A program made the translations under genes and the position numbers. From assembly GCA_900544825.1 (NCBI GenBank), contig UQWP01000020.1, positions 1-47,015 on the forward strand: a DNA stretch of 47,015 nt, written 5' to 3'. This document shows positions 1-8,150 of the stretch, piece by piece; position 1 is the stretch's first letter; the number at the start of each line of letters is the position of its first letter. Origin of the DNA: an uncultured Prevotella sp. GTDB taxonomy: Bacteria; Bacteroidota; Bacteroidia; Bacteroidales; Bacteroidaceae. The notes under the pieces are model-generated. The model saw only the letters and a program-made list of their open reading frames with translations. It was not told the origin of the DNA and searched no databases.

Positions 1-1463
1 ATATCGGAGATTACCAACTTTTTTAGGCACTATTTCTTATCCCGAACTGAGGTAATATATACATCATTAATCTTCACGGCAGCAACAAGACAAAAGAGAC
101 TTGTCCTGATGGTTCTAAAGACGAGAATGTATTTGGAATCGAAAGCGGTGTATGCATCACTCTCTTTGTAAAAACCGGAACAGAAGAAGGCGAATCTTCC
201 TTAGCAAAAGTATATTATAAAGATGTATATGGAAAGAAGAAAGACAAGTTTGATTTCTTGGAGCAGAACGACTTGCTGGCTTTGGATTTTGAAGAAGTTA
301 CACCTACATCACCGATGTATTTTCTTCTCCCAATCAAGAAGAACATGGAAACAGAATTCAATCAAGGATTCTCTGTTGAAGAGCTCTTTATAAAAAGAGG
401 TCTGGGGATGCGAACTCATAGAGATAATATTGCCTACCAAGCCAACCTTTCTGATATAAAAAGTATCATCGAAGACTTTAAGTTCTTGGAAGAATCAGAA
501 ATTAAAAAGAAATATAATATCACAAAGGAAAGCAGAGACCAGAAAGTGGCTTATGCTCAACGAAACGTCAAGGAATTTGGAATTAAAGACGAGTTTTTCA
601 AGAAAGCTCTCGTTCGTCCATTCGATTCGAAATTTACATATTTCACTAATAAATCTAAGGGATTCATAGCATTCCCTGTTTATGATACGATGCGCCACCT
701 TGCACACCAAGACCAGAGCAAGAATTTAGGTTTAATCATCGGCAAGAGTGGTAATGTGGTTGGCGAAATGCCTTGGAATTTATGCTTCGTTACCAACACA
801 ATAGTAGATTTGAACATCTTCTATCGTGGAGGCGGATACGTGTATCCTTTATACGTTGATACGAGTAAAGCAGTCAACCAGGGAAACTCCAGCACCCAGG
901 AATTAGGTGACGAAAAGGAAACCATCATTTCCAATCTTAATGGAGACATCATTAAGAAACTTGCCGACTGCTTAGGAGTAGAACCTTCCCCAGAAGATTT
1001 GCTCGACTACATCTATGCCATCCTGCATTCCTCAAACTATCGAGAAAAATTCAAGGAACAACTGAAATACCAGTTTCCTCGTATTCCATACCCTCAAAAA
1101 GAAGAAGAGTTTAAAAAAATAGCATCATTTGGTAACCACTTGCGCCACCTGCATCTTATGGATAATACGGCGGCATGGAATGCCAAGAGTTTATTCCCGT
1201 TCAAAGGAAATGGGAGCAGCATAATCGTTAAGCCTCAATGGAAAGACGGCAAAGTGTACGTCAACAAAGAAAACTATTACGACAATGTACCAGAGGAAGT
1301 TTGGCGATACTATATTGGCGGATACCAAATAGCAGAGAAATGGCTTAAAGACAGAAAAGGCACAGAGCTAGACTTCAACGCCATCATCCACTATTCCAAC
1401 ATATTGTATGTCTTGACGCAAACAATCTATCTTTCTAAAGAAATAGACAAAATATACATATAA
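1..1463 (+). pseudogene. 3' part of a type ISP / type IIG restriction-modification enzyme, frameshifted
   Basis: This is the C-terminal part of a fused DNA methyltransferase/restriction enzyme of the type ISP family; its 5' end lies outside the window. From about 57 to 1463 one frame is open and reads IYIINLHGSNKTKE, the junction after the methylase domain, then a specificity region ending ...IIHYSNILYVLTQTIYLSKEIDKIYI, typical of the C-terminal target-recognition domain. Upstream of 50 that frame has stops at 27-29 and 48-50, while the frame starting at base 1 is open and reads ...FRHYFLSRTEVIY. Removing one TA from the ATATATA run at about 55-61 joins the two. I read this as a 2-bp slippage frameshift, so the gene is probably inactive or phase-variable. 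The TTG at 258 is not a credible start because coding continues upstream of it. The family call is fairly sure; the frameshift reading is moderate. Confidence 0.65.
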
Positions 1464-1574
1464 TCCTTGCTTCTCGCCAAGCATTACGGCTTTACAGAAG
1501 AAGAGCTCGACTTCATCGTCAACTACGACATTAAGTATCGCATGGGAGATGAGCTGAACAAGGACGAGGAGTAA
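1464..1574 (+). pseudogene. 3'-terminal remnant of a second (Eco57I/PglX-like) restriction-modification gene
   Basis: Directly after the TAA at 1461-1463, and in the same frame, 36 codons read SLLLAKHYGFTEEELDFIVN then YDIKYRMGDELNKDEE and a stop. The motif YGFTEEELDFI(I/V)NYDIKYRMG is a familiar C-terminus of Eco57I- or PglX-type class I methyltransferase/restriction genes, not of the type ISP gene before it. There is no start codon with a ribosome binding site. I infer a fragment left when one RM gene replaced another at this site. Confidence 0.5.
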
Positions 1575-1634
1575 AACGAAGACTCCCTGTTGCTGATGCT
1601 TGTCAAGTAGTATCTGCAACAGGGAGTCTTCGTT
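1575..1634 (+). terminator. Perfect 19-bp inverted repeat, probable terminator
   Basis: Arms 1575-1593 and 1616-1634 (AACGAAGACTCCCTGTTGC and its exact complement) are separated by 22 nt and followed by GTATCATTTTA. It lies just past the stop at 1572-1574 and just before the 3' end of the convergent retropepsin gene, so it can terminate in both directions. The loop is long for a Rho-independent terminator. Confidence 0.65.
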
Positions 1635-1642
1635 GTATCATT

Positions 1643-2077
1643 TTAAAACTCGATATGCTCACTAGAAGGATAACGAAAAGCAAACCAAGTTTGATTATCT
1701 TTGTTTGTAATAACAAAATCACCTAAAGTTATAATGTCCATTCCTATGATAACATCATAATCCCCGATGTCTCCAGACAATGCTTCAATACCAGTGAATT
1801 CCAAACATCCATCTACATAAATGTTTATTTTGCAAACAGATGAGTCCATGCATCCTCCGACACCCTCGATTTTAGTTTGCCGAACAGGTTTTAATCCCAA
1901 GGCATCAATTACGGCTGTCGAAATAATCGTATTGGTAGCTCCAGTATCCCAAACAGTAGATTCTACCTCACATCCTGATACCAATACCCCCTTCTTTCTT
2001 TCAAAAAAAGGAGTAATAACGCAATCTGTTTGGATTGTATTTACTCTACATGGATGCTTCTTGCTAATCTTTTGCAT
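1643..2077 (-). CDS. Retropepsin-like aspartic protease
   Basis: A 144-aa protein with a single retropepsin-type aspartyl protease domain. The catalytic triplet D-T-G is at residues 44-46 in VWDTGATNTIIS, and the flap/second-strand region reads GDYDVIIGMDIITLGDFVI, the usual Asp_protease_2 pattern. One active-site Asp implies a homodimer, as in retroviral proteases. No signal peptide or membrane segment is visible, so it should be cytosolic. It is the last gene of a minus-strand run of very short genes (2676 to 1643), 21 nt after the 45-aa gene. The substrate is unknown. Such proteases occur in Bacteroidota next to small proteins; whether those are substrates or antitoxin-like partners is inference. 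Confidence 0.8.
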   Translation of the reverse strand: MQKISKKHPCRVNTIQTDCVITPFFERKKGVLVSGCEVESTVWDTGATNTIISTAVIDALGLKPVRQTKIEGVGGCMDSSVCKINIYVDGCLEFTGIEALSGDIGDYDVIIGMDIITLGDFVITNKDNQTWFAFRYPSSEHIEF

Positions 2078-2098
2078 ATCTACAGAGATTATAAAAGT

Positions 2099-2236
2099 CT
2101 AGCAAGGGCGTACAGAAACCACCTTTGCCACATGTCCCTCAGGAATTCCTGGTACTACTATCGAATAGCTGACAGGATATTTCTTTTCAAACTCCTCAAT
2201 AGGAAGAGCGAATACTTTTAATTTCTTTTCCTTCAT
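2099..2236 (-). CDS. Small 45-aa protein upstream of the retropepsin
   Basis: A short gene with a clear ribosome binding site (GAAAGGAG 6 nt before ATG at 2236). The product begins MKEKKLKVFALPIEEF and ends VVSVRPC: a basic N-terminus, then a PxxxFxxxYPVSY segment. I do not recognise a family. Its stop at 2099-2101 lies 21 nt before the retropepsin start, so the two are probably co-translated. It could be a partner, regulator or substrate of the protease. Confidence 0.6.
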   Translation of the reverse strand: MKEKKLKVFALPIEEFEKKYPVSYSIVVPGIPEGHVAKVVSVRPC

Positions 2237-2289
2237 AATTTACTCCTTTCTTGTTTACTTATTTATTTGTTACATCGATATTGCAAACA

Positions 2290-2469
2290 TTATGCTATCT
2301 TAAAATATTTAGACTGTCCAAAGAATATTCTGCCCAAATTATCCTTGATGGAAATAACCTATCCCATAAAAGGATTGTGCTCTATATCAATAACCTGACC
2401 TTCAATCCAATCAGACAAACCAGTCAAAGAAGGATTTACCTTCATCATATCTCCTAATTTTGGTTCCAT
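2290..2469 (-). pseudogene. 59-codon small gene interrupted by an in-frame TAG
   Basis: From ATG at 2467-2469 the frame reads MEPKLGDMMKVNPSLTGLSD, WIEGQVIDIEHNPFMG, then TAG at 2359-2361, then VISIKDNLGRIFFGQSKYFKIA and TAA at 2290-2292. The parts on both sides of the stop look like one small beta-rich domain of a type common in Bacteroidota (G-D-x-V-x-V-N-P ... G-x-V ... N-P-F ... I-x-D-x-x-G-x-I-F-F-G). The simplest reading is a nonsense mutation in a once intact gene of the cassette; a 36-aa product or readthrough remains possible. No strong ribosome binding site precedes the ATG. Confidence 0.6.
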
Positions 2470-2490
2470 AACTATCTGTTTAAATATATC

Positions 2491-2676
2491 TTATAACTCA
2501 TTCAGCACCTCCTCCAATGGTTTAAGCTCTAGCTTTCCTTCTCGATAGGACTTCAGCTCATGAAGGGCATTGTCGAAACCTGAGAGCATTTCTTCTTTGG
2601 TCATGCAGGACTCTTCTTGAACCATACATGCCTCATCTGTTTTATTCTGTACAGCCTGTATATTTAATGCAGTCAT
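2491..2676 (-). CDS. 61-aa acidic helical protein, first gene of the retropepsin cassette
   Basis: A 61-aa product with a strong ribosome binding site (AAAAAAGGAG upstream of ATG at 2676) behind a clear promoter. The C-terminal half reads FDNALHELKSYREGKLELKP then LEEVLNEL, an amphipathic pattern with the E-G-K-L ... L-N-E-L ending seen in many small Bacteroidota proteins that often sit beside toxin-antitoxin-like genes. No catalytic motif is present. Its first position in the operon would suit an antitoxin or regulator, which is inference from position only. Confidence 0.65.
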   Translation of the reverse strand: MTALNIQAVQNKTDEACMVQEESCMTKEEMLSGFDNALHELKSYREGKLELKPLEEVLNEL

Positions 2677-2732
2677 AACAAACTCCTTTTTTAAAATTTG
2701 CTTTCTAAATACCGAATATCACTTATTTCCTG

Positions 2733-2764
2733 CAAAAATACACAGAAGTTTTCAAAATACCAAA
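2733..2764 (-). promoter_or_regulatory. Bacteroidota-type promoter of the retropepsin cassette
   Basis: On the minus strand a TTTG -33 box lies at 2764-2761 and a TAnnTTTG -7 box (TATTTTTG) at 2740-2733, 20 nt apart, the consensus spacing. It points at the 61-aa gene starting at 2676. Confidence 0.65.
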
Positions 2765-2935
2765 TATTTCCAGGCAAATCTACAAAAAGGTTATTGTTTT
2801 CTTTGATTTTCAGAGAATTATTCGTATTTTGGCATCGTTATAGATATAATTAGATTCTTCTAGTTCACTTGCGAATATAACGAAAGCTGCAGAAGCAATA
2901 GGCTCTTGTACCCTTAGAAAGCGTAATAATCAACC

Positions 2936-3111
2936 GTAAAAAGCAATAGAAGTTGCCGGAATATATAGGAGAAGTTGCCGGAAAGATTAATATCTGTTTT
3001 CGGAGAAGTTAATATCTCCAGCCGCACAACAGCTGTTGTGCGCTTGCATAACAGCTGATATGCGCTCGCACAACACGTGTTGTGCAAGCGGAAACCAACT
3101 GTTGGGCACCA
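2936..3111. repeat. Degenerate 22-bp tandem repeat array with palindromic units
   Basis: Eight consecutive 22-bp registers begin at 2936, 2958, 2980, 3002, 3024, 3046, 3068 and 3090. The core units are dyads: 3024-3041 (GCACAACAGCTGTTGTGC) and 3068-3085 (GCACAACACGTGTTGTGC) are perfect 18-bp palindromes, and 3002-3019 and 3046-3063 are imperfect ones. The first units instead share AGAAGTTGCCGGAA (2948 and 2970) and TTAATATCT (2987 and 3009). The array lies in the 552-bp gene-free gap 2677-3228. A 22-bp period is two helical turns, so all dyads face the same side of the DNA. I see no other gene in this gap. Confidence 0.75.
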
Positions 3112-3228
3112 ACTTATTTCGTCTTTTCCTTTCTCGTATAATCAGTCAAAACTCCTTTCACTATTAAGCTTCTGATGATCAGGAAGTTTTAATGAATGTG
3201 AAAGGAGAATTGAATTACGAATTGTTTT

Positions 3229-3696
3229 TTAGAATTTGGTGAAGTATAGCCTCAACATCTTAGAGCGGAGCATCATTTTATCGCCCTTGAGCTTCTCTTT
3301 GTAGAAAGCTTCTCGCAGATTGTTGATGCCGTAACTGCGGATGCTGTCATTCACAACGGTTGCAGGAATATCACCACCATTTTCTCCATGATCCTGATGC
3401 CAGTTATTCTTGTATGGCGAATGCAGGATCAGACTGTCACCAGTCTGTTCGAATCGGAAATAATAGCCACGGAAACTGTACATATTCGTGGTGGTAATCT
3501 TGGCACAGGATATCAACTGATGCTGTACTCCCCAGAAAATGCGATCTTTGGAAAGGTCGAGATAGTTGCCTGTAGTCAACGTATCTACCCTTTCCAGATG
3601 CCAAAAGCCATCAAAATCGCCATTATCGCTCGTCTCTATGGTACAGGAACTCAATACCAAACTGATAGCTGCTATCAAATATTTAATCCTTTTCAT
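3229..3696 (-). CDS. Small lipoprotein, lipocalin-like
   Basis: A 155-aa protein with a lipoprotein signal ending in the lipobox L-S-S-C (Cys18), so it is predicted to be lipid-anchored in the cell envelope. The mature part starts with acidic residues and contains G-F-W-H-L-E-R-V-D-T-L and a series of short beta-strand-like stretches, resembling the lipocalin-like small lipoproteins common in Prevotella. Its start lies 21 nt after the stop of the wzi-like gene, so it is the distal gene of that transcript. A role in capsule assembly or attachment is suggested by position only. Confidence 0.7.
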   Translation of the reverse strand: MKRIKYLIAAISLVLSSCTIETSDNGDFDGFWHLERVDTLTTGNYLDLSKDRIFWGVQHQLISCAKITTTNMYSFRGYYFRFEQTGDSLILHSPYKNNWHQDHGENGGDIPATVVNDSIRSYGINNLREAFYKEKLKGDKMMLRSKMLRLYFTKF

Positions 3697-3717
3697 GATC
3701 TTTTCGCTTTAATAAAA

Positions 3718-5301
3718 TTAGAACTTGACGATACCTTGTCTTGTCAGGGTAATCTGGAATCCTCTATTATGTCCCAACATTTCTGTACTACCGAAATCCA
3801 TACCATAAGCGGCCTTTACAGTGTATCTTCTCAAGAAGTGGTAACTGCCTTCTGCCATGAAGCTGACATTATGATGCTTCTTCGTAAATGGCAGGACATA
3901 GGTTCCCCATCCCTTCTGATAGGAGGCGAGTACACGATAGCCGAATTTGTCAGAAGGCTGGCCATCGAATCCCAAATGATAGGCGATGAAACGGTTATCC
4001 TTCACCTCAATCTTTCCATCGGTGTTATAGATTGGCGAACGATAGAGCGGATTACCCATTACCTGTCCCCAATGTTGCCAGCCGGTAAAATGACTGTGGT
4101 TGTAATAATCATCCATACCAGCCAAATGATCAGGAATATTCACAGTATGGTCATGATTGTATGGACCACTCTGGTACTTGGAATGAACGTATTCTAGCAC
4201 AACATTACGAATCCATCTGCCATATTTAATATTCAATTCCGCACCTAGCATCATATCCTGGAGGGAATACATAAAAAATCGACGGCTCTTCTTGCTTTGC
4301 CATTCCTTTCCTTCGCCATATCCATTATAATCAAGTAAGAACATCTGACTATCATCCTCGAAGAAATGATCAGCATAAACACCCAACTTCCAGGTATCAG
4401 CATTATAATTGATACGCATCAGCCAGGACCCCAATTGATTGCCTGCGATATTGCCATAGATACCATCATCAGCATCTTGTCCACCAGGAAGGAATGCATG
4501 CCACATTCCTTTCAATCCACCCTGCGTATGCATTGCCTTAAGTCCACCTTTACCATCACTAGCATAAGGCTTTCCACCATACTGTGCTGCCATTTCCAAG
4601 CCCAATTCTACACTCAAAGGGCAGAACACGGCATCGTTTCCAATTCGCAGATAGCCAGCCTTGCTATGATAGAGCACACCTTCTGAATACTTGGATTTGC
4701 GCTGGGTGAAATCATGCTGCCAGTTTTCATCGGTGAATTTGCCGAAGGCTATATGACCTTTCAGCTGAACCCAGTGATTGAAAATTGGCAGCGTCCAATA
4801 TTCCGGAAGTGCTAATCTTACCTGCGGTACAGGTCGGGCGTTGATACCCAGCGTCTGGCTACCACTGGAAAGTGTCTGGTTCTTCAATTCCATCGGATAT
4901 TCTTTAGCACCCATACTGAGCACACCATGCAGCCATCTTACTTCTGCAAAAGCCTGCTGCACGATAAACTTGCTGGTAAAATGAGTGGGCAATACCAGAT
5001 CAACCCCATAGCCAACTCCCCATCTGCGATGATCATCTGCTAATAGAGGTCGTATCAGACTACCTCTCAGATAGGCATTGGCTTCTTTCAAAGAACTCAA
5101 ACCATAGCGGTTAGCATTGAGCCAAAGTGGTGTTTTGCCCTTTGAAAAAGTAGTCTGTCTGTCTATTCGGTATTCCAAGGCACTATCGAGTCTTAATTTT
5201 GCAGGTTCCGCATCTTCCTGCCAGCTATACTGCGCCTTTACGTTTATCGGACTAGCCAGAGTAAGGAGGCAAAGCGAAACTATATAGAAAACTTTCTTCA
5301 T
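3718..5301 (-). CDS. Capsule assembly Wzi family outer-membrane protein
   Basis: A 527-aa protein with a cleavable signal peptide (residues 1-23, ending N-V-K-A-Q). The rest is rich in aromatic, alternating beta-strand segments ending in ...ITLRQGIVKF-type residues with a C-terminal Phe, as in outer-membrane beta-barrels. Motifs such as KTPLWLNANRYGLSS, GVGYGVDLVLPTHF and SMGAKEYPMEL match the Wzi family, whose E. coli member is a surface lectin that anchors group 1 capsule. It heads a two-gene minus-strand transcript with the lipoprotein and is divergent from the polysaccharide operon at 5509, which supports the call. Confidence 0.85.
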   Translation of the reverse strand: MKKVFYIVSLCLLTLASPINVKAQYSWQEDAEPAKLRLDSALEYRIDRQTTFSKGKTPLWLNANRYGLSSLKEANAYLRGSLIRPLLADDHRRWGVGYGVDLVLPTHFTSKFIVQQAFAEVRWLHGVLSMGAKEYPMELKNQTLSSGSQTLGINARPVPQVRLALPEYWTLPIFNHWVQLKGHIAFGKFTDENWQHDFTQRKSKYSEGVLYHSKAGYLRIGNDAVFCPLSVELGLEMAAQYGGKPYASDGKGGLKAMHTQGGLKGMWHAFLPGGQDADDGIYGNIAGNQLGSWLMRINYNADTWKLGVYADHFFEDDSQMFLLDYNGYGEGKEWQSKKSRRFFMYSLQDMMLGAELNIKYGRWIRNVVLEYVHSKYQSGPYNHDHTVNIPDHLAGMDDYYNHSHFTGWQHWGQVMGNPLYRSPIYNTDGKIEVKDNRFIAYHLGFDGQPSDKFGYRVLASYQKGWGTYVLPFTKKHHNVSFMAEGSYHFLRRYTVKAAYGMDFGSTEMLGHNRGFQITLTRQGIVKF

Positions 5302-5508
5302 ATCAATGTTTTATCTATAAAACTGCATAGACACTCATTTTATTGTAGTTTTTGTAGTTACTTTAACATTCCTTACGAAAAGTCGGGCAAATAAACCAAG
5401 ATAAGATAGATAAAATTCGCCAAAATACAATAATTCAACAATACATACGTTACATTATAATAAGATATAAGAATTAGATTAGTAAGTTTTTTGAAAACAA
5501 GATAAATA

Positions 5509-6558
5509 ATGGAAAATAAAGAAGAACATCTCAAACAAATAGATGTGGTGGCAATTGCTAAGGAAATGAAGAAGCATAAGAAACTGTATCTTATTGCTCT
5601 TCCTATCACTTTCGTTCTCTCTTGCCTGCTCATCCTCTGTGTGCCAAGGTATTATTCAAGTACGGCAAAATTGGCTCCTGAAATATCAAGTTTCAGTTCC
5701 AGTTCATTAGGTGATATTGCTTCTTCATTCGGCTTTGACATAGGGGGAAGCTCTTCCAATGGAGATGCCATCTTCCCGGAACTCTATCCGGAGTTGATAG
5801 AATCCAACGATTTTATGGTAGGTATGTTTGATGTCAAGGTGAAATCTAAAGATGGAAGTATTAACACTACCTATTATGATTACCTTGCCACCAAGAGACA
5901 GACTCCTTGGTGGACTAAAGCGTATAATTCAGTAAAACAGATGTTTGATACACCAGATTCTACAGCCGTAAGTAAGAACGGAAAAGCTAATCCTTTCCAA
6001 CTTACCCGACGTCAGGATCAGATAGTCCGACTTATGAGCAAAAACATCAAATGTGATATCGATAAGAAGAACTATGTGATTTCCATCACCGTAGAAGATC
6101 AAGATCCGCTGATATGTGCAACCCTTGCAGATACAGTTCAGGCAAAACTTCAGGAGTTCATCACCGACTATCGTACCAAGAAAGCGAAGAAAGACTTAGA
6201 GTACTACAAAAAGTTGAGCAGTGATGCCAAGTCTAAATATGAGCGCATCAGACAGCAGTATGGCAGTTATTCTGATGCCAACCAGGATGTGGTGTTGGAA
6301 AGTTACCGTCTGAAAGCCAACGATATGGAGAATGAGATGCAGTTGCTTTACAACACATATACAAGTCTTCAGACTCAGGTGCAGCAGGCTCAGGCAAAAC
6401 TTCTGATGCAAACTCCAGCCTTTACTACCCTTCAGAGTGCATCTGTACCTTTGAAACCGGCAGGACCTAAGAGAATGATCTTTGTCCTGGGAATGACTTT
6501 TCTGGTTTTTATAGTCGTGACAGTATATTCAATTAGAAAAATGATTTTTAGAGAGTAG
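5509..6558 (+). CDS. Wzz/chain-length determinant (polysaccharide copolymerase)
   Basis: A 349-aa inner-membrane protein with the classic polysaccharide copolymerase layout: a short cytoplasmic N-terminus, a membrane segment at about residues 27-50 followed by P-R-Y-Y-x-S-x-A-K-L, a long periplasmic coiled-coil-rich part (residues about 200-290, KKDLEYYKKLSSDAKSKYER...), a proline-rich A-S-V-P-L-K-P-A-G-P-K-R motif and a second membrane segment near the C-terminus. No BY-kinase domain is fused. It sets chain length of the polymer made by the downstream Wzy. First gene of an operon that runs to 13678. Confidence 0.85.
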   Translation: MENKEEHLKQIDVVAIAKEMKKHKKLYLIALPITFVLSCLLILCVPRYYSSTAKLAPEISSFSSSSLGDIASSFGFDIGGSSSNGDAIFPELYPELIESNDFMVGMFDVKVKSKDGSINTTYYDYLATKRQTPWWTKAYNSVKQMFDTPDSTAVSKNGKANPFQLTRRQDQIVRLMSKNIKCDIDKKNYVISITVEDQDPLICATLADTVQAKLQEFITDYRTKKAKKDLEYYKKLSSDAKSKYERIRQQYGSYSDANQDVVLESYRLKANDMENEMQLLYNTYTSLQTQVQQAQAKLLMQTPAFTTLQSASVPLKPAGPKRMIFVLGMTFLVFIVVTVYSIRKMIFRE

Positions 6559-6575
6559 AAACAATAATAATAATA

Positions 6576-8135
6576 ATGAGGAATATGAATGAACTGAATC
6601 ATAGCAACCATTCGAAGCGAATAGCCGCCAATACTTTGGTGCTATTCGCCAGAATGCTCATTATTACCATTGTCAATCTCTATACAGTGCGCTGGGTATT
6701 GAAAGGTCTTGGCACAGAGGATTATGGAATCTACAATGCTGTGGCCGGAGTGGTTACCACTGGTACTTGCATCAGTAGTGTCCTTGCAATGGCTACACAG
6801 CGTTTCTATTCTTATGCTATGGGGATAGGTGAAAAGGAAAAGCTAACCAAGATATTCTCAGCAAGTGTGAATTTAGTTGTTGTGTTTTCGATTATCACAA
6901 TCCTGGTTCTTGAGCTTGTAGGAAATTGGTTCGTTTCCACACAGATGACAATACCAGTAGATAGACTGTCTGCTGCAAGCTGGGTGTTCCAGTTTTCGAT
7001 ATTCTCGTTTGTTTTTACCTTGCTTCAGATTCCATATATAGGAGCAATTTTTTCTAATGAAGATATGGGAGTATATGCACTCATATCTTCTGTAGATTGT
7101 TTCATAAAATTGGTGATTGCGGCTTTAATCTGTATGTTTGGTTTCGATCATCTTGTGTTATATAGTGGCGCCATGATGATGGAGTCTGGCATAGTGATGG
7201 TTGTTTATATGCTGATTGCTTCTCGCAAATATATTGAATGCAGATATACAAAAGGAATAGACAAGGGACTATACAGAGAATTGATATCATTCTCTGGCTG
7301 GACATTTTATGGTGCATTGTCTGGAATGGGCATGACCCAGGGAAGTATCATTTTGCTCAATATCTTTTTCGGTCCACTGGTCAATGCTGCATTTTGTATT
7401 GGCAACCAATTATACAATGCCATCAACACGTTGAGTAATAGTATAGTTGTTGCATTCCGTCCAACATTAATAAAATCCTACTCGTGCCAGGATATGCCGT
7501 ATATGCAGCAACTCTATTTTTCTGCCAATAAGGCTATTTTGTATATGCTGTGTTTGGGTGCAATGCCTTTGATGTTGGAAACGGAAAATGTACTGCAATT
7601 CTGGTTAGGATACAGCACTCCGGAAATCATACTCTTTTGCAGACTCTATATTATATATACGATTGTTTTGACTTTACATAATCCGATAACTATCATTATG
7701 CAAGCTACAGGAAAGATCAGAAAGTATAGTTTATATGTAGAAAGTCTTACCATTATGAACATTCCAGTTTGTTGGGGGCTGTTTATACTAGACAGTCCTT
7801 CTTATACTATCTTTATCGTAATGATAGTCTTGTGTCTGACAGCTCACAATATAAGATTGGTGATGCTGAGAAAGGCTGTTCCTGAACTGAAGCTTAGAAG
7901 TTATTATAAATATCTGATACTTCCAGCCTTCTTCATACTGGGCATAACGAGTATGTTGGAACTGTTCTTGCTTCAGTTACCGATAACAGGTTTTCAAAGA
8001 TTTGGGCTAATCGTGATTTCTTCAGTCATGGTAATGTCTATATTGATATACGTATGGGGCTTTTCGGAAGCCGAACGAAAATTATTGCATTCACTAATTC
8101 TTAAGGTAGTGAATAAAAGGCAACCAGTATTATAA
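6576..8135 (+). CDS. Wzx-like oligosaccharide flippase (PST/MATE superfamily)
   Basis: A 519-aa integral membrane protein with about 12-14 hydrophobic segments. The N-terminus reads RIAANTLVLFARMLIITIVN and L-Y-T-V-R-W-V-L-K-G-L-G-T-E-D-Y-G-I-Y, the usual start of polysaccharide biosynthesis proteins that flip undecaprenyl-linked repeat units across the inner membrane. It starts 17 nt after wzz and is followed 15 nt later by the polymerase, the standard order of a Wzx/Wzy-dependent locus. MRNMNE at 6576 is the upstream of two close ATGs; the second, at 6585, is possible. Confidence 0.85.
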   Translation: MRNMNELNHSNHSKRIAANTLVLFARMLIITIVNLYTVRWVLKGLGTEDYGIYNAVAGVVTTGTCISSVLAMATQRFYSYAMGIGEKEKLTKIFSASVNLVVVFSIITILVLELVGNWFVSTQMTIPVDRLSAASWVFQFSIFSFVFTLLQIPYIGAIFSNEDMGVYALISSVDCFIKLVIAALICMFGFDHLVLYSGAMMMESGIVMVVYMLIASRKYIECRYTKGIDKGLYRELISFSGWTFYGALSGMGMTQGSIILLNIFFGPLVNAAFCIGNQLYNAINTLSNSIVVAFRPTLIKSYSCQDMPYMQQLYFSANKAILYMLCLGAMPLMLETENVLQFWLGYSTPEIILFCRLYIIYTIVLTLHNPITIIMQATGKIRKYSLYVESLTIMNIPVCWGLFILDSPSYTIFIVMIVLCLTAHNIRLVMLRKAVPELKLRSYYKYLILPAFFILGITSMLELFLLQLPITGFQRFGLIVISSVMVMSILIYVWGFSEAERKLLHSLILKVVNKRQPVL

Positions 8136-8150
8136 AGGAAACTATAAATT

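Noticed and set aside
258..1463. Independent gene starting at the TTG at 258
   Set aside because: Coding homology clearly continues upstream in the same frame to about 57.
2936..3111. CRISPR array
   Set aside because: Period is only 22 bp, there are no constant repeats with unique spacers, and no cas genes.
3388..4197. 269-codon plus-strand frame antisense to the lipoprotein and wzi-like genes
   Set aside because: Composition mirrors the real minus-strand genes, which have signal peptides and family motifs; no start context.
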